Part shown: piece after piece, positions 1 through 11,706 of the stretch | How the letters are laid out: every line of letters begins with the position of its first letter | Numbering within the stretch: position 1 is the first letter of the stretch | NCBI RefSeq assembly: GCF_010020825.1 | Contig: NZ_JAACJE010000001.1 | Span: 2,046,001-2,110,000 of the forward strand | Source of the DNA: Acidovorax sp. 210-6 | GTDB taxonomy: Bacteria > Pseudomonadota > Gammaproteobacteria > Burkholderiales > Burkholderiaceae_C | Direction of reading: 5' to 3' | DNA length: 64,000 nt | Notes under the pieces: model-generated | Seen by the model: only the letters and a program-made list of their open reading frames with translations | Database searches by the model: none | Told to the model about the DNA's origin: nothing | Translations under genes and position numbers: made by a program

Positions 1-665
1 ATCACGTTGCCAAAGCTGTCGCCCAGCACCTGGATCTCGATGTGGCGCGGCTCCTGCACGTATTTTTCGATGAACACGCGGTCGTCGCCAAAGCTGTTGC
101 GAGCCTCGTTCTGGCACGACGCAAAGCCTTCAAACGCCTCCTTGTCGTTGAAAGCCACGCGCAGGCCCTTGCCACCGCCGCCCGCGCTGGCTTTGATCAT
201 CACGGGGTAGCCAATGCCCTTGGCAATCTCCACCGCCTGCTCGGGGCCGGAAATGGCGTCGTTGTAGCCGGGGATGGTGTTGACCTTGGCCTCATTGGCC
301 AGCTTCTTGGACGCGATCTTGTCGCCCATGGCGGCAATCGAATGCGCCTTGGGACCGATGAAGGCAATGCCTTCGTCCTCGCAGCGCTTGGCAAAGGCCT
401 CGTTCTCGCTCAGGAAGCCGTAGCCGGGGTGCACGGCCTGCGCGCCGGTCTGCTTGCAGGCCTCGATGATCTTGTCGGCCAGCAGGTAGGACTCGCGCGA
501 GGGCGCTGCGCCAATGCGCACAGCCTCGTCGGCCAGCTTGACGTGGCGGGCTTCCTTGTCGGCGTCGGAATAGACGGCCACGGTTTGGATGCCCATCTTC
601 TTGGCCGTTGCAATCACTCGGCACGCAATTTCGCCACGGTTGGCGATCAGGATTTTGGTGAACAT
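1..665 (-). CDS. pccA: Propionyl/acetyl-CoA carboxylase biotin carboxylase subunit (partial, 3' end outside window)
   Basis: Only the first 221 codons are inside the window; the frame is still open at base 1. The N-terminus [17 protein letters not shown] and the stretch [11 protein letters not shown] (about residues 78-88) are classic for biotin carboxylase. The glycine-rich ATP-grasp loop [13 protein letters not shown] lies at about 157-169. The enzyme carboxylates biotin with ATP and bicarbonate; in the propionyl-CoA type a C-terminal biotin carrier domain follows, but it is not visible here. The gene starts 27 bp after pccB, last in the scpA-meaB-pccB-pccA operon. That context favours propionyl-CoA over acetyl-CoA as substrate, which is inference. 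Confidence 0.93.
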   Translation of the reverse strand, partial: MFTKILIANRGEIACRVIATAKKMGIQTVAVYSDADKEARHVKLADEAVRIGAAPSRESYLLADKIIEACKQTGAQAVHPGYGFLSENEAFAKRCEDEGIAFIGPKAHSIAAMGDKIASKKLANEAKVNTIPGYNDAISGPEQAVEIAKGIGYPVMIKASAGGGGKGLRVAFNDKEAFEGFASCQNEARNSFGDDRVFIEKYVQEPRHIEIQVLGDSFGNV

Positions 666-692
666 GTTTGATCTCCTGGTTTCTTGTTCTTC

Positions 693-2225
<1,533 letters not shown>

Positions 2226-2260
2226 GGTTCGTCCTTTTGAGTGAACTTGGGTGGTGTTGT

Positions 2261-3294
2261 TTATGCTACTGAATTGATAGCTGCTTGCGCTTGTCCGTAT
2301 TGCGCTGCAAGCAGATTTCTTGCCGCAGTGGAGGGTGCGATGCGCCCCGCCGTCACGTCCTGCTGCATGCGGGGCAGCAGCGCGCGCACCTGCGGGTGCT
2401 GGTGGAATGCGTGCTTGAGCCCGGCCTCGATGCGCTCCCACATCCAGGCCAAGGCCTGCTTTTCGCGGCGCGCGGCCAGGCGGCCGTTGGCGGTCTGCAG
2501 GTCGCGGTACTGCTGCACGGCAACCCAGAAGGCGGCTATGCCCTGCCCTTGCAGCGCGCTGATCTGCACCACCTGGGGGTGCCACTGCGTCTGGTCATGG
2601 TGGGCGTGCTCGGGGTTGCCGTGCTGGCTCAGCAGGCGCAGGCTGGAGGTGATCTGGGCCTGGGCACGCATGGCGGCGTTGGCGTCGATGTCGGCCTTGT
2701 TGATGGCCACCAGGTCGGCGATTTCCATCACGCCCTTCTTGATGGCCTGCAGATCGTCGCCCGCATTGGGCAGCTGCAGCAGCACGAACATGTCGGTCAT
2801 GTTGGCCACGGCGGTTTCGCTCTGGCCCACGCCCACGGTTTCGACGATGACCACGTCATAGCCTGCCGCTTCGCACACCAGCATGGACTCGCGGGTTTTT
2901 TCGGCCACGCCGCCCAGCGTGCCGCCGCTGGGGCTGGGGCGGATGTAGGCGCTCTCGTTCATCGAGAGGTGCTCCATGCGCGTCTTGTCGCCCAGGATGG
3001 AGCCGCCCGAGACGCTGCTGGACGGATCCACCGCCAGCACCGCCACGCGCAGGCCCTGGGCGATCAGGTACAGCCCCAGCGCCTCGATGAAAGTCGATTT
3101 GCCCACGCCCGGCACGCCGCTGATGCCCAGCCGGAACGCCTTGCCCGTGTGCGGCAGCAGCTGCGTGAGCAGCGCGTCACCCTGCGCGCGGTGGTCGGCG
3201 CGGGTCGATTCCAGCAGCGTGATGGCCTTGGCCATGGCGCGGCGCTGCACGGCGGCGCTGCCACGGACGATGCCATCAAACAGGGCGTCAGGCG

Positions 3295-3298
<4 letters not shown>
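2261..3298 (-). CDS. meaB: Methylmalonyl-CoA mutase-associated GTPase MeaB (ArgK family)
   Basis: A G3E-type P-loop GTPase of 345 residues that protects and reloads the cobalamin-dependent mutase. Walker [10 protein letters not shown] is at residues 61-69, [20 protein letters not shown] follows as the switch region, [10 protein letters not shown] is the Walker B segment, and NKAD gives guanine specificity. The start overlaps the scpA stop by four bases (ATGA), so translation is coupled to the mutase. The last ten or so codons and the TAA lie within a copy of the interspersed repeat (2263-2317), so the C-terminal tail [10 protein letters not shown] is repeat-derived and unlikely to be functional. 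Confidence 0.96.
2263..2317. repeat. Interspersed repeat, copy 1 (overlaps meaB 3' end)
   Basis: Contains TGCTACTGAATTGATAGC followed by TGCTTGCGCTTG, the left half of the window's repeat family; the right half is diverged. It covers the 3' end of meaB and supplies that gene's last codons and stop. Confidence 0.75.
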
Positions 3299-5463
<2,165 letters not shown>

Positions 5464-5563
5464 GGCGGGCATTCTCCGGCGGTTGCGTTGCTCTGTGTCA
5501 GGGCTTCAGGGGATTCCCTGTGTAACGACGAGTTTACATCATTCATAATTATTCATTCAAAAT

Positions 5564-5582
5564 ATTGTTTGCAGCTTACAAT
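5564..5582. promoter_or_regulatory. Candidate operator, inverted repeat ATTGT-N9-ACAAT
   Basis: A short dyad lies in the AT-rich divergent region between scpA and the GntR gene, ending eight bases before the GntR start codon. Its position suits autoregulation and control of the propionyl-CoA operon. The arms are only five bases, so chance is possible. Confidence 0.4.
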
Positions 5583-5589
5583 CGCACCC

Positions 5590-6225
5590 ATGTCTGCCGT
5601 CACCCTCACCCCCCGCGCCCTATATGAAGATGTGGCCGAACTGCTGCGCCAACGCATCTTTCGGCGCGAGCTGGAGCCCGGCAGCTGGATTGACGAGCTG
5701 AAAATTGCCGAGGAGCTGGGCATCAGCCGCACCCCACTGCGCGAAGCCCTCAAGGTGCTGGCCGCCGAGGGCCTGGTCACCATGAAGGTGCGCCGAGGGG
5801 CCTACGTCACGGAGATGTCGGAAAAAGACCTGCGCGACGTGTACCACCTGCTCAGCTTGCTGGAGAGTGACGCCGCCGCCGTGGTGGCAGCCAAGGGCAA
5901 TACGGCAGACCTCCAATCCCTGCAAGCCCTGCATGAAGAACTGGAAGCCGCCGCAGGTGAGCGCGATCGGTTCTTTGCCATCAACGAGCGCTTCCACATG
6001 CGCCTGCTGGAACTGGCCGACAACCGCTGGCGCAGCCAGATGGTGGCCGACCTGCGCAAGGTCATGAAGCTCAACCGCCACAACTCCTTGCTCAAGCAGG
6101 GGCGCATTGAGGATTCGCTGCAGGAGCACCGCCGGCTGATGCAGGCCTTGTGCACGCACGACGCCCAGGCCACACGCCAGGCCATGCAGGATCACTTCCA
6201 CCAAGGGCTGGAAGCGGCCACCTAG
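5590..6225 (+). CDS. GntR/FCD-family transcriptional regulator, divergent from the propionyl-CoA operon
   Basis: A 211-residue repressor-type protein. The N-terminal winged helix contains PGSWIDELKIAEELGISRTP and LREALKVLAAEGLV, typical of the FadR subgroup. The C-terminal all-helical FCD domain carries the metal/ligand residues in FFAINERFHMRLLELADN and LQEHRRLMQAL. Start MSAVTLTP was preferred over the longer frame because upstream codons lie in AT-rich promoter sequence. No clear Shine-Dalgarno is present. Its divergent position suggests it senses a short-chain acyl-CoA or organic acid and controls scpA-meaB-pccB-pccA; the ligand is unknown. Confidence 0.9.
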   Translation: MSAVTLTPRALYEDVAELLRQRIFRRELEPGSWIDELKIAEELGISRTPLREALKVLAAEGLVTMKVRRGAYVTEMSEKDLRDVYHLLSLLESDAAAVVAAKGNTADLQSLQALHEELEAAAGERDRFFAINERFHMRLLELADNRWRSQMVADLRKVMKLNRHNSLLKQGRIEDSLQEHRRLMQALCTHDAQATRQAMQDHFHQGLEAAT

Positions 6226-6276
6226 CGCGTCGAAAGGCCTTCCGAGGCTGGGCCATGGCGGCTGAGGCGCTATAGT

Positions 6277-6294
6277 TTCAGGGTTTACCCTGAA
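6277..6294. promoter_or_regulatory. Perfect palindrome downstream of a -10-like TATAGT
   Basis: TTCAGGG, four bases (TTTA), then CCCTGAA. It directly follows TATAGT (6271-6276), a good -10 match, and lies about 36 bases before the acyl-CoA synthetase start. No T-run follows, so an operator at the transcription start is more likely than a terminator for the upstream GntR gene. Confidence 0.5.
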
Positions 6295-6329
6295 TTGCGG
6301 TGCACCTGTTCGCCCCGCCCCTTCGCCCC

Positions 6330-8168
6330 ATGACCACCCTTCCCCAAGACCTCGCAGCGGTGCAGACACTGCCCGAGTTGCTGGCCTATCGCGCCGCCCG
6401 CACCCCGAACGCTCCGGCCTACCAGGCTTTTGATCCTTCACTTCAGAGTTGGCAGACCCTGAGCTGGGCCCAGGCCGCGCAGCGCGTGCAGCAGTGGAGC
6501 CAGGCGCTGGCCGCCATGGCACTGCCCCCCGGCGCGCGCGTTGCCATCCTGCAGCCCAATGGGCTGGACGCCATGAGCATCGACCAGGCCACGCTGGCCT
6601 GCGGCCATGTGCCAGTGCCGCTGCACGCCATCGACAACCCCGGCAGCATTGCCTACATCCTGTCGGACTGCGAGGCTTCGGTGCTGGTGCTGGAGCGCGA
6701 GGAGCAGTGGGAGCGCATCCGTGCCGTGGGCACCGATCTGCCCCAATTGCGCTGCGTGCTCGTCACCCAGCCCACACAGTCCAGCGACCTGCAGGCCCCG
6801 GTACCGCGCTGGACGCTTGCCGACTGGCTGGCGCAAGGCGCCACCCGCCAGCACCAGATCATGCCCCCGCAGGCTGACGACCTGGCTGCCATCGTCTATA
6901 CCTCGGGCACCACCGGCAAACCCAAGGGGGTGATGCTGACGCACGGCAACGTCATGGCCGACGTCAAGGCGGTGCTGCAGCGCGTGACCCCCACGGTGGA
7001 CGATGTGTTTCTGTCGTTTCTGCCGCTGTCGCACACCTTCGAGCGCACGGCGGGCTACTACCTGCCCATGGCGGCAGGTTGCTGCGTGGCCTACGCGCGC
7101 TCGGTGGCGCAGTTGTCCGAAGATCTGCGCACGGTGCGCCCCACGGTGCTGGTGTCGGTGCCGCGCATTTACGAGCGGGTGCACGCCAAAGTGCTGGAGT
7201 CGCTGGCCCCCTCGCGCCTGCGCACCCAGTTGTTCGAGGCCGCCGTGGCCGTCGGCTGGCGGCGCTTTTGTGCTGCCCAAGGGCTCCCTACCCCTGGCGC
7301 CGATGACGCCCGGGCCGCAGGCCTGTGGGCCGCCCTGCCCTGGCCGCTCTTGCAGCGTCTGGTGGCCAGGCCGCTGCTGGAACAGTTCGGCGGGCGTGTG
7401 CGCGTGGCCATCAGTGGCGGCGCGCCGCTGTCGGCCAGCATTGCGCGCTGTTTTCTGGGCCTGGGCCTGCCCGTGTTGCAGGGTTACGGCATGACCGAAA
7501 CGGCGCCCGTGGTGGCCGTCAATGGGCTGGACGACAACCACCCGGCCAGCGTGGGTCGGGCGCTGCCGGGCATCGAGGTGCGCATTGGCGACAACCGCGA
7601 GCTGCAGGTGCGCGGCCCCATCGTGATGCAAGGCTACTGGAAACGGCCCGAGGACACGGCCCGCATCCTCTCGCCCGAGGGCTGGCTGGGCACGGGCGAT
7701 CAGGCCGAGATTGTGGATGGGCGCATCTACATCCGCGGCCGCATCAAGGAAATCATCGTCACCTCTACCGGCGAGAAAGTGCCCCCGGCCGACCTGGAAC
7801 TGGCCGTGACCTCCGACCCGCTGTTTGAACAGGCCTTTGTGGTGGGCGAGAACCTGCCCTTCATTGCCTGCGTGGCGGTCGTCCACCCTGAAGAGTGGCA
7901 GCGTGTGGCGCGGGGCCTGGGGCTGGACCCGAAGGATGCCGCCAGCCTGGCCCACCCTGCCGTACTGCAGGAGGCATTGGCACGCATTGCCCGCCAAACA
8001 GCCGGTTTTGCGCGCTATGCCGTGCCCCGAGCGGTGCACCTGGTCACCGAGCCCTGGAGCATCGAGAACGGCATGATGACCCCCACCCTCAAGCTCAAGC
8101 GCGCCAACCTCTTGGCGCGCCATGCCGCCGCCATCGAGGCCATGTACCAACGCCCAGGGGCACGTTGA
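6330..8168 (+). CDS. AMP-forming long-chain acyl-CoA synthetase
   Basis: A 612-residue member of the ANL adenylating superfamily, which activates a fatty acid to acyl-AMP and then acyl-CoA. The P-loop AIVYTSGTTGKPKGVMLTHG, the FLPLSHTFERTAGYY segment, the GYGMTETAPVV motif and the C-terminal hinge GDQAEIVDGRIYIRGRIKE with catalytic-domain sequence IIVTSTGEKVPP are all present in order. Length and the SHTFERT segment resemble long-chain (FadD15-like) enzymes rather than acetyl-CoA synthetase. The ATG at 6330 is preferred to the GTG at 6300; neither has a strong Shine-Dalgarno. It appears monocistronic with its own palindrome-associated promoter. Substrate chain length cannot be read from the sequence. 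Confidence 0.92.
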   Translation: MTTLPQDLAAVQTLPELLAYRAARTPNAPAYQAFDPSLQSWQTLSWAQAAQRVQQWSQALAAMALPPGARVAILQPNGLDAMSIDQATLACGHVPVPLHAIDNPGSIAYILSDCEASVLVLEREEQWERIRAVGTDLPQLRCVLVTQPTQSSDLQAPVPRWTLADWLAQGATRQHQIMPPQADDLAAIVYTSGTTGKPKGVMLTHGNVMADVKAVLQRVTPTVDDVFLSFLPLSHTFERTAGYYLPMAAGCCVAYARSVAQLSEDLRTVRPTVLVSVPRIYERVHAKVLESLAPSRLRTQLFEAAVAVGWRRFCAAQGLPTPGADDARAAGLWAALPWPLLQRLVARPLLEQFGGRVRVAISGGAPLSASIARCFLGLGLPVLQGYGMTETAPVVAVNGLDDNHPASVGRALPGIEVRIGDNRELQVRGPIVMQGYWKRPEDTARILSPEGWLGTGDQAEIVDGRIYIRGRIKEIIVTSTGEKVPPADLELAVTSDPLFEQAFVVGENLPFIACVAVVHPEEWQRVARGLGLDPKDAASLAHPAVLQEALARIARQTAGFARYAVPRAVHLVTEPWSIENGMMTPTLKLKRANLLARHAAAIEAMYQRPGAR

Positions 8169-8282
8169 CAGCCTGTTGCGTTGCGTGCAGCACGCTGCGG
8201 GCCTGAAAACAATCGGAAACATCTGGCCGGATGGCTGTACCTGCCCTATGCTACGGACAGGTCAGCCATCCAACGCAGCAGC

Positions 8283-8981
8283 ATGAAAACCGCAGAAAAC
8301 CCCGTCGTGTACGGCATCGAAGACATTCTCACCAGCCTGTGCAACTCGGTCACCCGGGTGCTCAACAAGGCCACGCAGAGCGAAATCCACTACTCCGGCA
8401 TGGTGCAGCGCATCACGCGCACCTGCCTCAAGCCGGACATCGGCTGCTTTGTGCTGTTCGACGGCGGGTTCTCGGGTTTGGTCATCATCAACTTCTCGGC
8501 CCAGGCAGCCATGGAGCTGTATTCCAAGTACATGCTGCACATGGGCATGGCGCGTGAAGACCTGGCGGGCTCGTTCACCGCCGACGAGGTGGGCAACGTC
8601 ATGGGCGAACTGATGAACCAGGTCCTGGGCGACTTCACCAGCAAGGTGCACCGCGAGCTGCAAACCCACATCACCCAAAGCCAGCCCAAGATGATGGCGC
8701 TGAACAAGCAGGTGTTGCTGAGCGTGGATGCCAACCTGGACCAGCCCGAAGCCCGGCGTGTGACGTTCTACACCGCGTCCAACCACCTTTTCTACCTGGA
8801 AATGGCGATTGACCGCACCGAGTTCATCAAGCTCTACGACTTTGCCCCCCAGGAAGCGCCCGATCCCGATGCCCTGATTGCGCAGGCGCACGAATTGGGT
8901 GCCCAAGCCGCGCCTGCCGCGCCTGCTTCACCAGCAGCGCCCAGCGACACGGACGACCTGCTCAGGTCACTGGGCATGTAG
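8283..8981 (+). CDS. DUF3334-like protein, possibly CheX/CheC-like fold
   Basis: A 232-residue cytosolic protein with no signal peptide or membrane segment. The central region (FTADEVGNVMGELMNQVLGDFTSK) has the helix pattern with paired acidic/Asn residues seen in CheC/CheX/FliY phosphatase-type domains; this resemblance is my inference. The family I recognise is the uncharacterised DUF3334. The C-terminus is an Ala/Pro-rich linker ending in DTDDLLRSLGM, which looks like a short interaction tail. The gene converges with the saccharopine-dehydrogenase-like gene, one base between stops. Function unknown. Confidence 0.75.
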   Translation: MKTAENPVVYGIEDILTSLCNSVTRVLNKATQSEIHYSGMVQRITRTCLKPDIGCFVLFDGGFSGLVIINFSAQAAMELYSKYMLHMGMAREDLAGSFTADEVGNVMGELMNQVLGDFTSKVHRELQTHITQSQPKMMALNKQVLLSVDANLDQPEARRVTFYTASNHLFYLEMAIDRTEFIKLYDFAPQEAPDPDALIAQAHELGAQAAPAAPASPAAPSDTDDLLRSLGM

Positions 8982-8982
8982 C

Positions 8983-10095
8983 TCACACCGCGCAGGCCTC
9001 TGCGCAGGTTTCGGGCTGCGTGGCGTACACGCTGCCAAAACGGTTGGCCAGAAAATCGGTCAGCGCCACCTGTTCCTGCCCCACAAAGCCCTGCTGCGGC
9101 AGCTTGCCCTGGGCCACCAGATCCAGTGCGGCGCAAATGCCCGCAGCCGTGGTGCGCTGGATCGCGCTGAGGCGGTGCCCATCGACCTCGCAGCCCAGAA
9201 TGCGCGAGGAATGCGATTCCTGCACCAGGCGGCCACCCTGCACTCCGGTGCTGCTGGCAAACACCACGATCACGTCCTGCTCGGTGGTGGGAATGGCGGC
9301 CTCGAAAATCTCTTTCAGCAGATCGCGCCGCTCGCGCAGGCGCAGGTCGTTGAGCAGGAGCTTCAGGATGGCGCAATGCCCTGGGTAGCGAATGGACTTG
9401 TAGTCCACCTGGCGCGCACGGCCCGCCAGGGTTTCGGTCAGCGTGCCCAGGCCGCCCGAGGTGTTGAAGGCCTCGTACTCCACGCCGTCCAGCGCAAAGG
9501 TTTCCAGCCCGTCGAGCGCGGCCACCGTGGTCTTCGCGCCGTCCACAATCGCCTCGCAAGGGTTGCAGTATTCGTTGATCAGACCCTCGGTGCTCCACGT
9601 CAGGTTGTAGCGCAGCGCACCCTGGGGGTAGCGTGGCAGCGCGCCCACGCGCATGCGCAGGCTGTGCAGCTCGTCGAAACGGCGCGCCAGGTCATTGCCC
9701 ACAATGCCGATGAAGCCCGGCGCCAGGCCGCACTGCGGCATCAGCACGCTGCGTGCACCTTGGGCCAGGGCGCGAATGGCCTGGGTGCTGGGCACATCCT
9801 CGGTCAGGTCAAAGTAATGCACCCCGGCGCGCGCGCACAGGGTGGCCACACCCACGGCGCAGTGGAATGGCAATGCGTTGAGCACGGCAAAGCGCCCTTC
9901 GATGGCGCGCTGCAGTTCGGCATCGTCGCCCGTGGTGCAGGTGGCTACGCCCAGCGCCGCCACAGCGTGCAAGCGCAGCGGATCGCGATCGGCGACCAGT
10001 ACCTCGTAGTCGCCGCTGCGCGACAGCAGCAGGGCCATGGCAAAGCCGATATGGCCTGCGCCCAGGATGGTGATGGAACGGCGGGGGGTGGTCAT
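8983..10095 (-). CDS. Saccharopine dehydrogenase-family oxidoreductase
   Basis: 370 residues. The N-terminal Rossmann fold starts with ITILGAGHIGFAMALLLSRS, a standard NAD(P)-binding GxGxxG loop. The middle contains ATRYDLTED-like YFDLTEDVPSTQAI and MPQCGLAPGFIGIVGNDLA, and the C-half MRVGALPRYP, characteristic of the saccharopine dehydrogenase/LysDH-type family. The likely chemistry is NAD(P)-dependent oxidation of an amino-acid secondary amine or amine, perhaps a lysine or diamine derivative; the substrate is not predictable. It diverges from an Lrp/AsnC regulator across a 141-bp region holding a perfect dyad, which suggests amino-acid-responsive control. Confidence 0.87.
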   Translation of the reverse strand: MTTPRRSITILGAGHIGFAMALLLSRSGDYEVLVADRDPLRLHAVAALGVATCTTGDDAELQRAIEGRFAVLNALPFHCAVGVATLCARAGVHYFDLTEDVPSTQAIRALAQGARSVLMPQCGLAPGFIGIVGNDLARRFDELHSLRMRVGALPRYPQGALRYNLTWSTEGLINEYCNPCEAIVDGAKTTVAALDGLETFALDGVEYEAFNTSGGLGTLTETLAGRARQVDYKSIRYPGHCAILKLLLNDLRLRERRDLLKEIFEAAIPTTEQDVIVVFASSTGVQGGRLVQESHSSRILGCEVDGHRLSAIQRTTAAGICAALDLVAQGKLPQQGFVGQEQVALTDFLANRFGSVYATQPETCAEACAV

Positions 10096-10204
10096 GGTGT
10101 GTCTCCTCGTTTTGTTGGATGGCGGCCGTCGTGCGGCCTTGGGAGATGCTAGACCCTGGCACTGTCAATGTGTAGCGTGCAATTCAGCGAATACGGATTT
10201 ATTA

Positions 10205-10221
10205 TTCGTCATTCCGACGAA
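10205..10221. promoter_or_regulatory. Candidate Lrp-type operator, TTCGTC-N5-GACGAA
   Basis: A perfect six-base inverted repeat lies in the divergent region, 15 bases before the Lrp gene start and about 110 bases from the oxidoreductase start. It suits autoregulation and control of the divergent gene. Confidence 0.5.
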
Positions 10222-10236
10222 ATTGCCCGACACACC

Positions 10237-10686
10237 ATGCACCCTACCCTGGATGAGACCGATCGCCAGCTTCTGAGCCTGCTGCAGACCAACGCCCGTG
10301 AGAGCACCGCCACCCTGGCAAGGCAATTGGGGCTGGCGCGCACCACCGTGGTGTCGCGCATCGCGCGGCTGGAGCGCGAAGGCGTGGTGGCGGGCTACGG
10401 TGTGCGCCTGGGCACGCGCATGGACCAGGCCACCGTGCGCGCCTGGTGCAGCCTCAGCGTACTGCCGCAATCGGCCCCCCAGGTGCTGCGCGCCCTGGCC
10501 GCCATGCCCGAGGTGGAGGAGGTGTCGGCCGTGAGCGGGCCGTTTGACTACCTGGCCTTTTTGCGCTGCCCCAGCCACGAGCGACTCGACGCCCTGCTCG
10601 ATCAGATCGGTCAAACCGATGGCGTGCACCGCACACAAACCAGCATCGTGCTCAGCCGCAAGATTGACCGCCGCGGGATTGGGTAA
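10237..10686 (+). CDS. Lrp/AsnC-family transcriptional regulator
   Basis: 149 residues, normal for the family. The N-terminal helix-turn-helix is LDETDRQLLSLLQTNARES followed by LARQLGLARTTVVSRIARL. The C-terminal RAM (ligand-binding alpha-beta) domain runs from about residue 70, including VSGPFDYLAFLRCPSHERLD. The ATG at 10237 was chosen because it gives the standard N-terminus; upstream in-frame codons run through the operator region. It is divergent from the saccharopine-dehydrogenase-like gene, which it probably controls in response to an amino acid. Confidence 0.92.
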   Translation: MHPTLDETDRQLLSLLQTNARESTATLARQLGLARTTVVSRIARLEREGVVAGYGVRLGTRMDQATVRAWCSLSVLPQSAPQVLRALAAMPEVEEVSAVSGPFDYLAFLRCPSHERLDALLDQIGQTDGVHRTQTSIVLSRKIDRRGIG

Positions 10687-10800
10687 CACCCCCCTGTGGC
10701 GCCGCGCGCCTTCTCCCTGCTCTCGCAGCGCTGCGCGCTGCGGGCAGGGGGACGCCCCCAGCGTGGCGGGGCGGCCCTGGCGCGGGGGCTGTTGCGCAGG
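10687..10800. repeat. GC-rich second repeat family, copy 1
   Basis: Begins CACCCCCCTGTGGCGC and continues with GCGCGCCTTC, a CTCTCGCAGCGC segment and GGCAGGGGGACG. The same blocks in the same order occur on the opposite strand at about 42258-42330. Between it and the next gene lies repeat copy 2 of the first family; no gene is visible here. Confidence 0.6.
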
Positions 10801-10840
10801 CAAGCGCCTATGCAGACGTTGTGTAACGCCCGGTAAACGC

Positions 10841-10900
10841 TCTATTTTTTATAGCTACTGACGCTTACTCAATAAGCGCTGGAGGCCAATTTCATTCAAC
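10841..10900. repeat. Interspersed repeat, copy 2 (near-consensus)
   Basis: ATAGCTACTGACGCTTACTC is followed by AATAAGCGCTGGAGGCCAAT. The inner GCTTACTC...AATAAGC can fold into a stem. It overlaps the 3' end of the acyltransferase gene and supplies its stop codon. Confidence 0.8.
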
Positions 10901-11485
10901 ATCAAATTGGTCTGCATTCTTGCCCTGGATGGGGGCATAGAACGCTTTGATGCGGGCCATGTCGGCCTCTACGTCGCCCGTGGGCTCAAACAACGGCCCC
11001 AGGCCGCCCACCTTGCGGCCATAGTCCACAAATGCCAGCACGATGGGAACGCCTGCCTGCTGGGCGATGAAGTAAAAGCCCGTTTTCCAATGGCGCGTCT
11101 TCCCGCGCGTGCCTTCGGGCGGAATGATGAGCTGCATGGGCCCTTCGGCCTCGCGCATGGCCTGGGCCGAGCTGGCAACCAGGTTGCTGTTCTGGCTGCG
11201 GTTGACCGGAATGCCCCCCAGCCAGCGCATCAGCCCCCCGAACGGCGCGCGAAAGATGCTCTGCTTGCCCATCCAGTACACACGCAGATTCAGCACAAAG
11301 GCCAGCATCAGGGTGTAGGGCAGGTCCCAGTTGCTGGTGTGTGGTGCGGCAATCAGCACGCTCTTGGCCGCCTGCGGGGGCAGGCTGCCCTCCACCTTCC
11401 AGCCGCCGAGCCGTAGCAAGGCCATCGACAGGCTGCGCAGCAAGGTGTTGACAACAGGGGTATCAAAAATGGTGCGGTGGCGCAT
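10892..11485 (-). CDS. 1-acyl-sn-glycerol-3-phosphate acyltransferase-like protein (PlsC family)
   Basis: About 197 residues from ATG 11485. The catalytic block APHTSNWD is a variant of the PlsC HX4D motif (His and Asp five apart), and the glycerol-phosphate motif is IIPPEGTRGK (classic FPEGTRS). This group, with HTSNWD and GIPVNRS, is a subfamily of lysophospholipid acyltransferases whose physiological acceptor is not certain. The start is uncertain: in-frame ATG 11581 would add 32 residues, and neither has a clear Shine-Dalgarno. The stop lies in the interspersed repeat. Confidence 0.82.
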   Translation of the reverse strand: MRHRTIFDTPVVNTLLRSLSMALLRLGGWKVEGSLPPQAAKSVLIAAPHTSNWDLPYTLMLAFVLNLRVYWMGKQSIFRAPFGGLMRWLGGIPVNRSQNSNLVASSAQAMREAEGPMQLIIPPEGTRGKTRHWKTGFYFIAQQAGVPIVLAFVDYGRKVGGLGPLFEPTGDVEADMARIKAFYAPIQGKNADQFDVE

Positions 11486-11627
11486 GGAAACAAGGGCTGT
11501 GCATGCACCAAGGGCGATCTTGATACTTCTTGCAACAAACGGGCGCGAGTGTATCAGTGCCACCCCGCCTCGCCCTGACATAGGCCAACAATGCCGCCCC
11601 CGTGCGTCTCAGCGTTAACCCTTACGA

Positions 11628-11660
11628 AGATATTTTAAATATTCTGCTAATATATTTAAC
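11628..11660. promoter_or_regulatory. AT-rich operator/promoter motif, site 1 (upstream of lhpC)
   Basis: AGATATTTTA and TAATATATTTAAC separated by ten bases, centred about 60 bases before lhpC. The same two blocks recur, one base apart, at 17250-17273 ahead of the second hydroxyproline unit. Shared presence marks a common regulator site, most simply for the GntR protein at 23324; this link is inference. Confidence 0.6.
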
Positions 11661-11706
11661 AACGATCGACGATCCACCGTTTCACCCACCCACAGGAGTT
11701 CCATCC

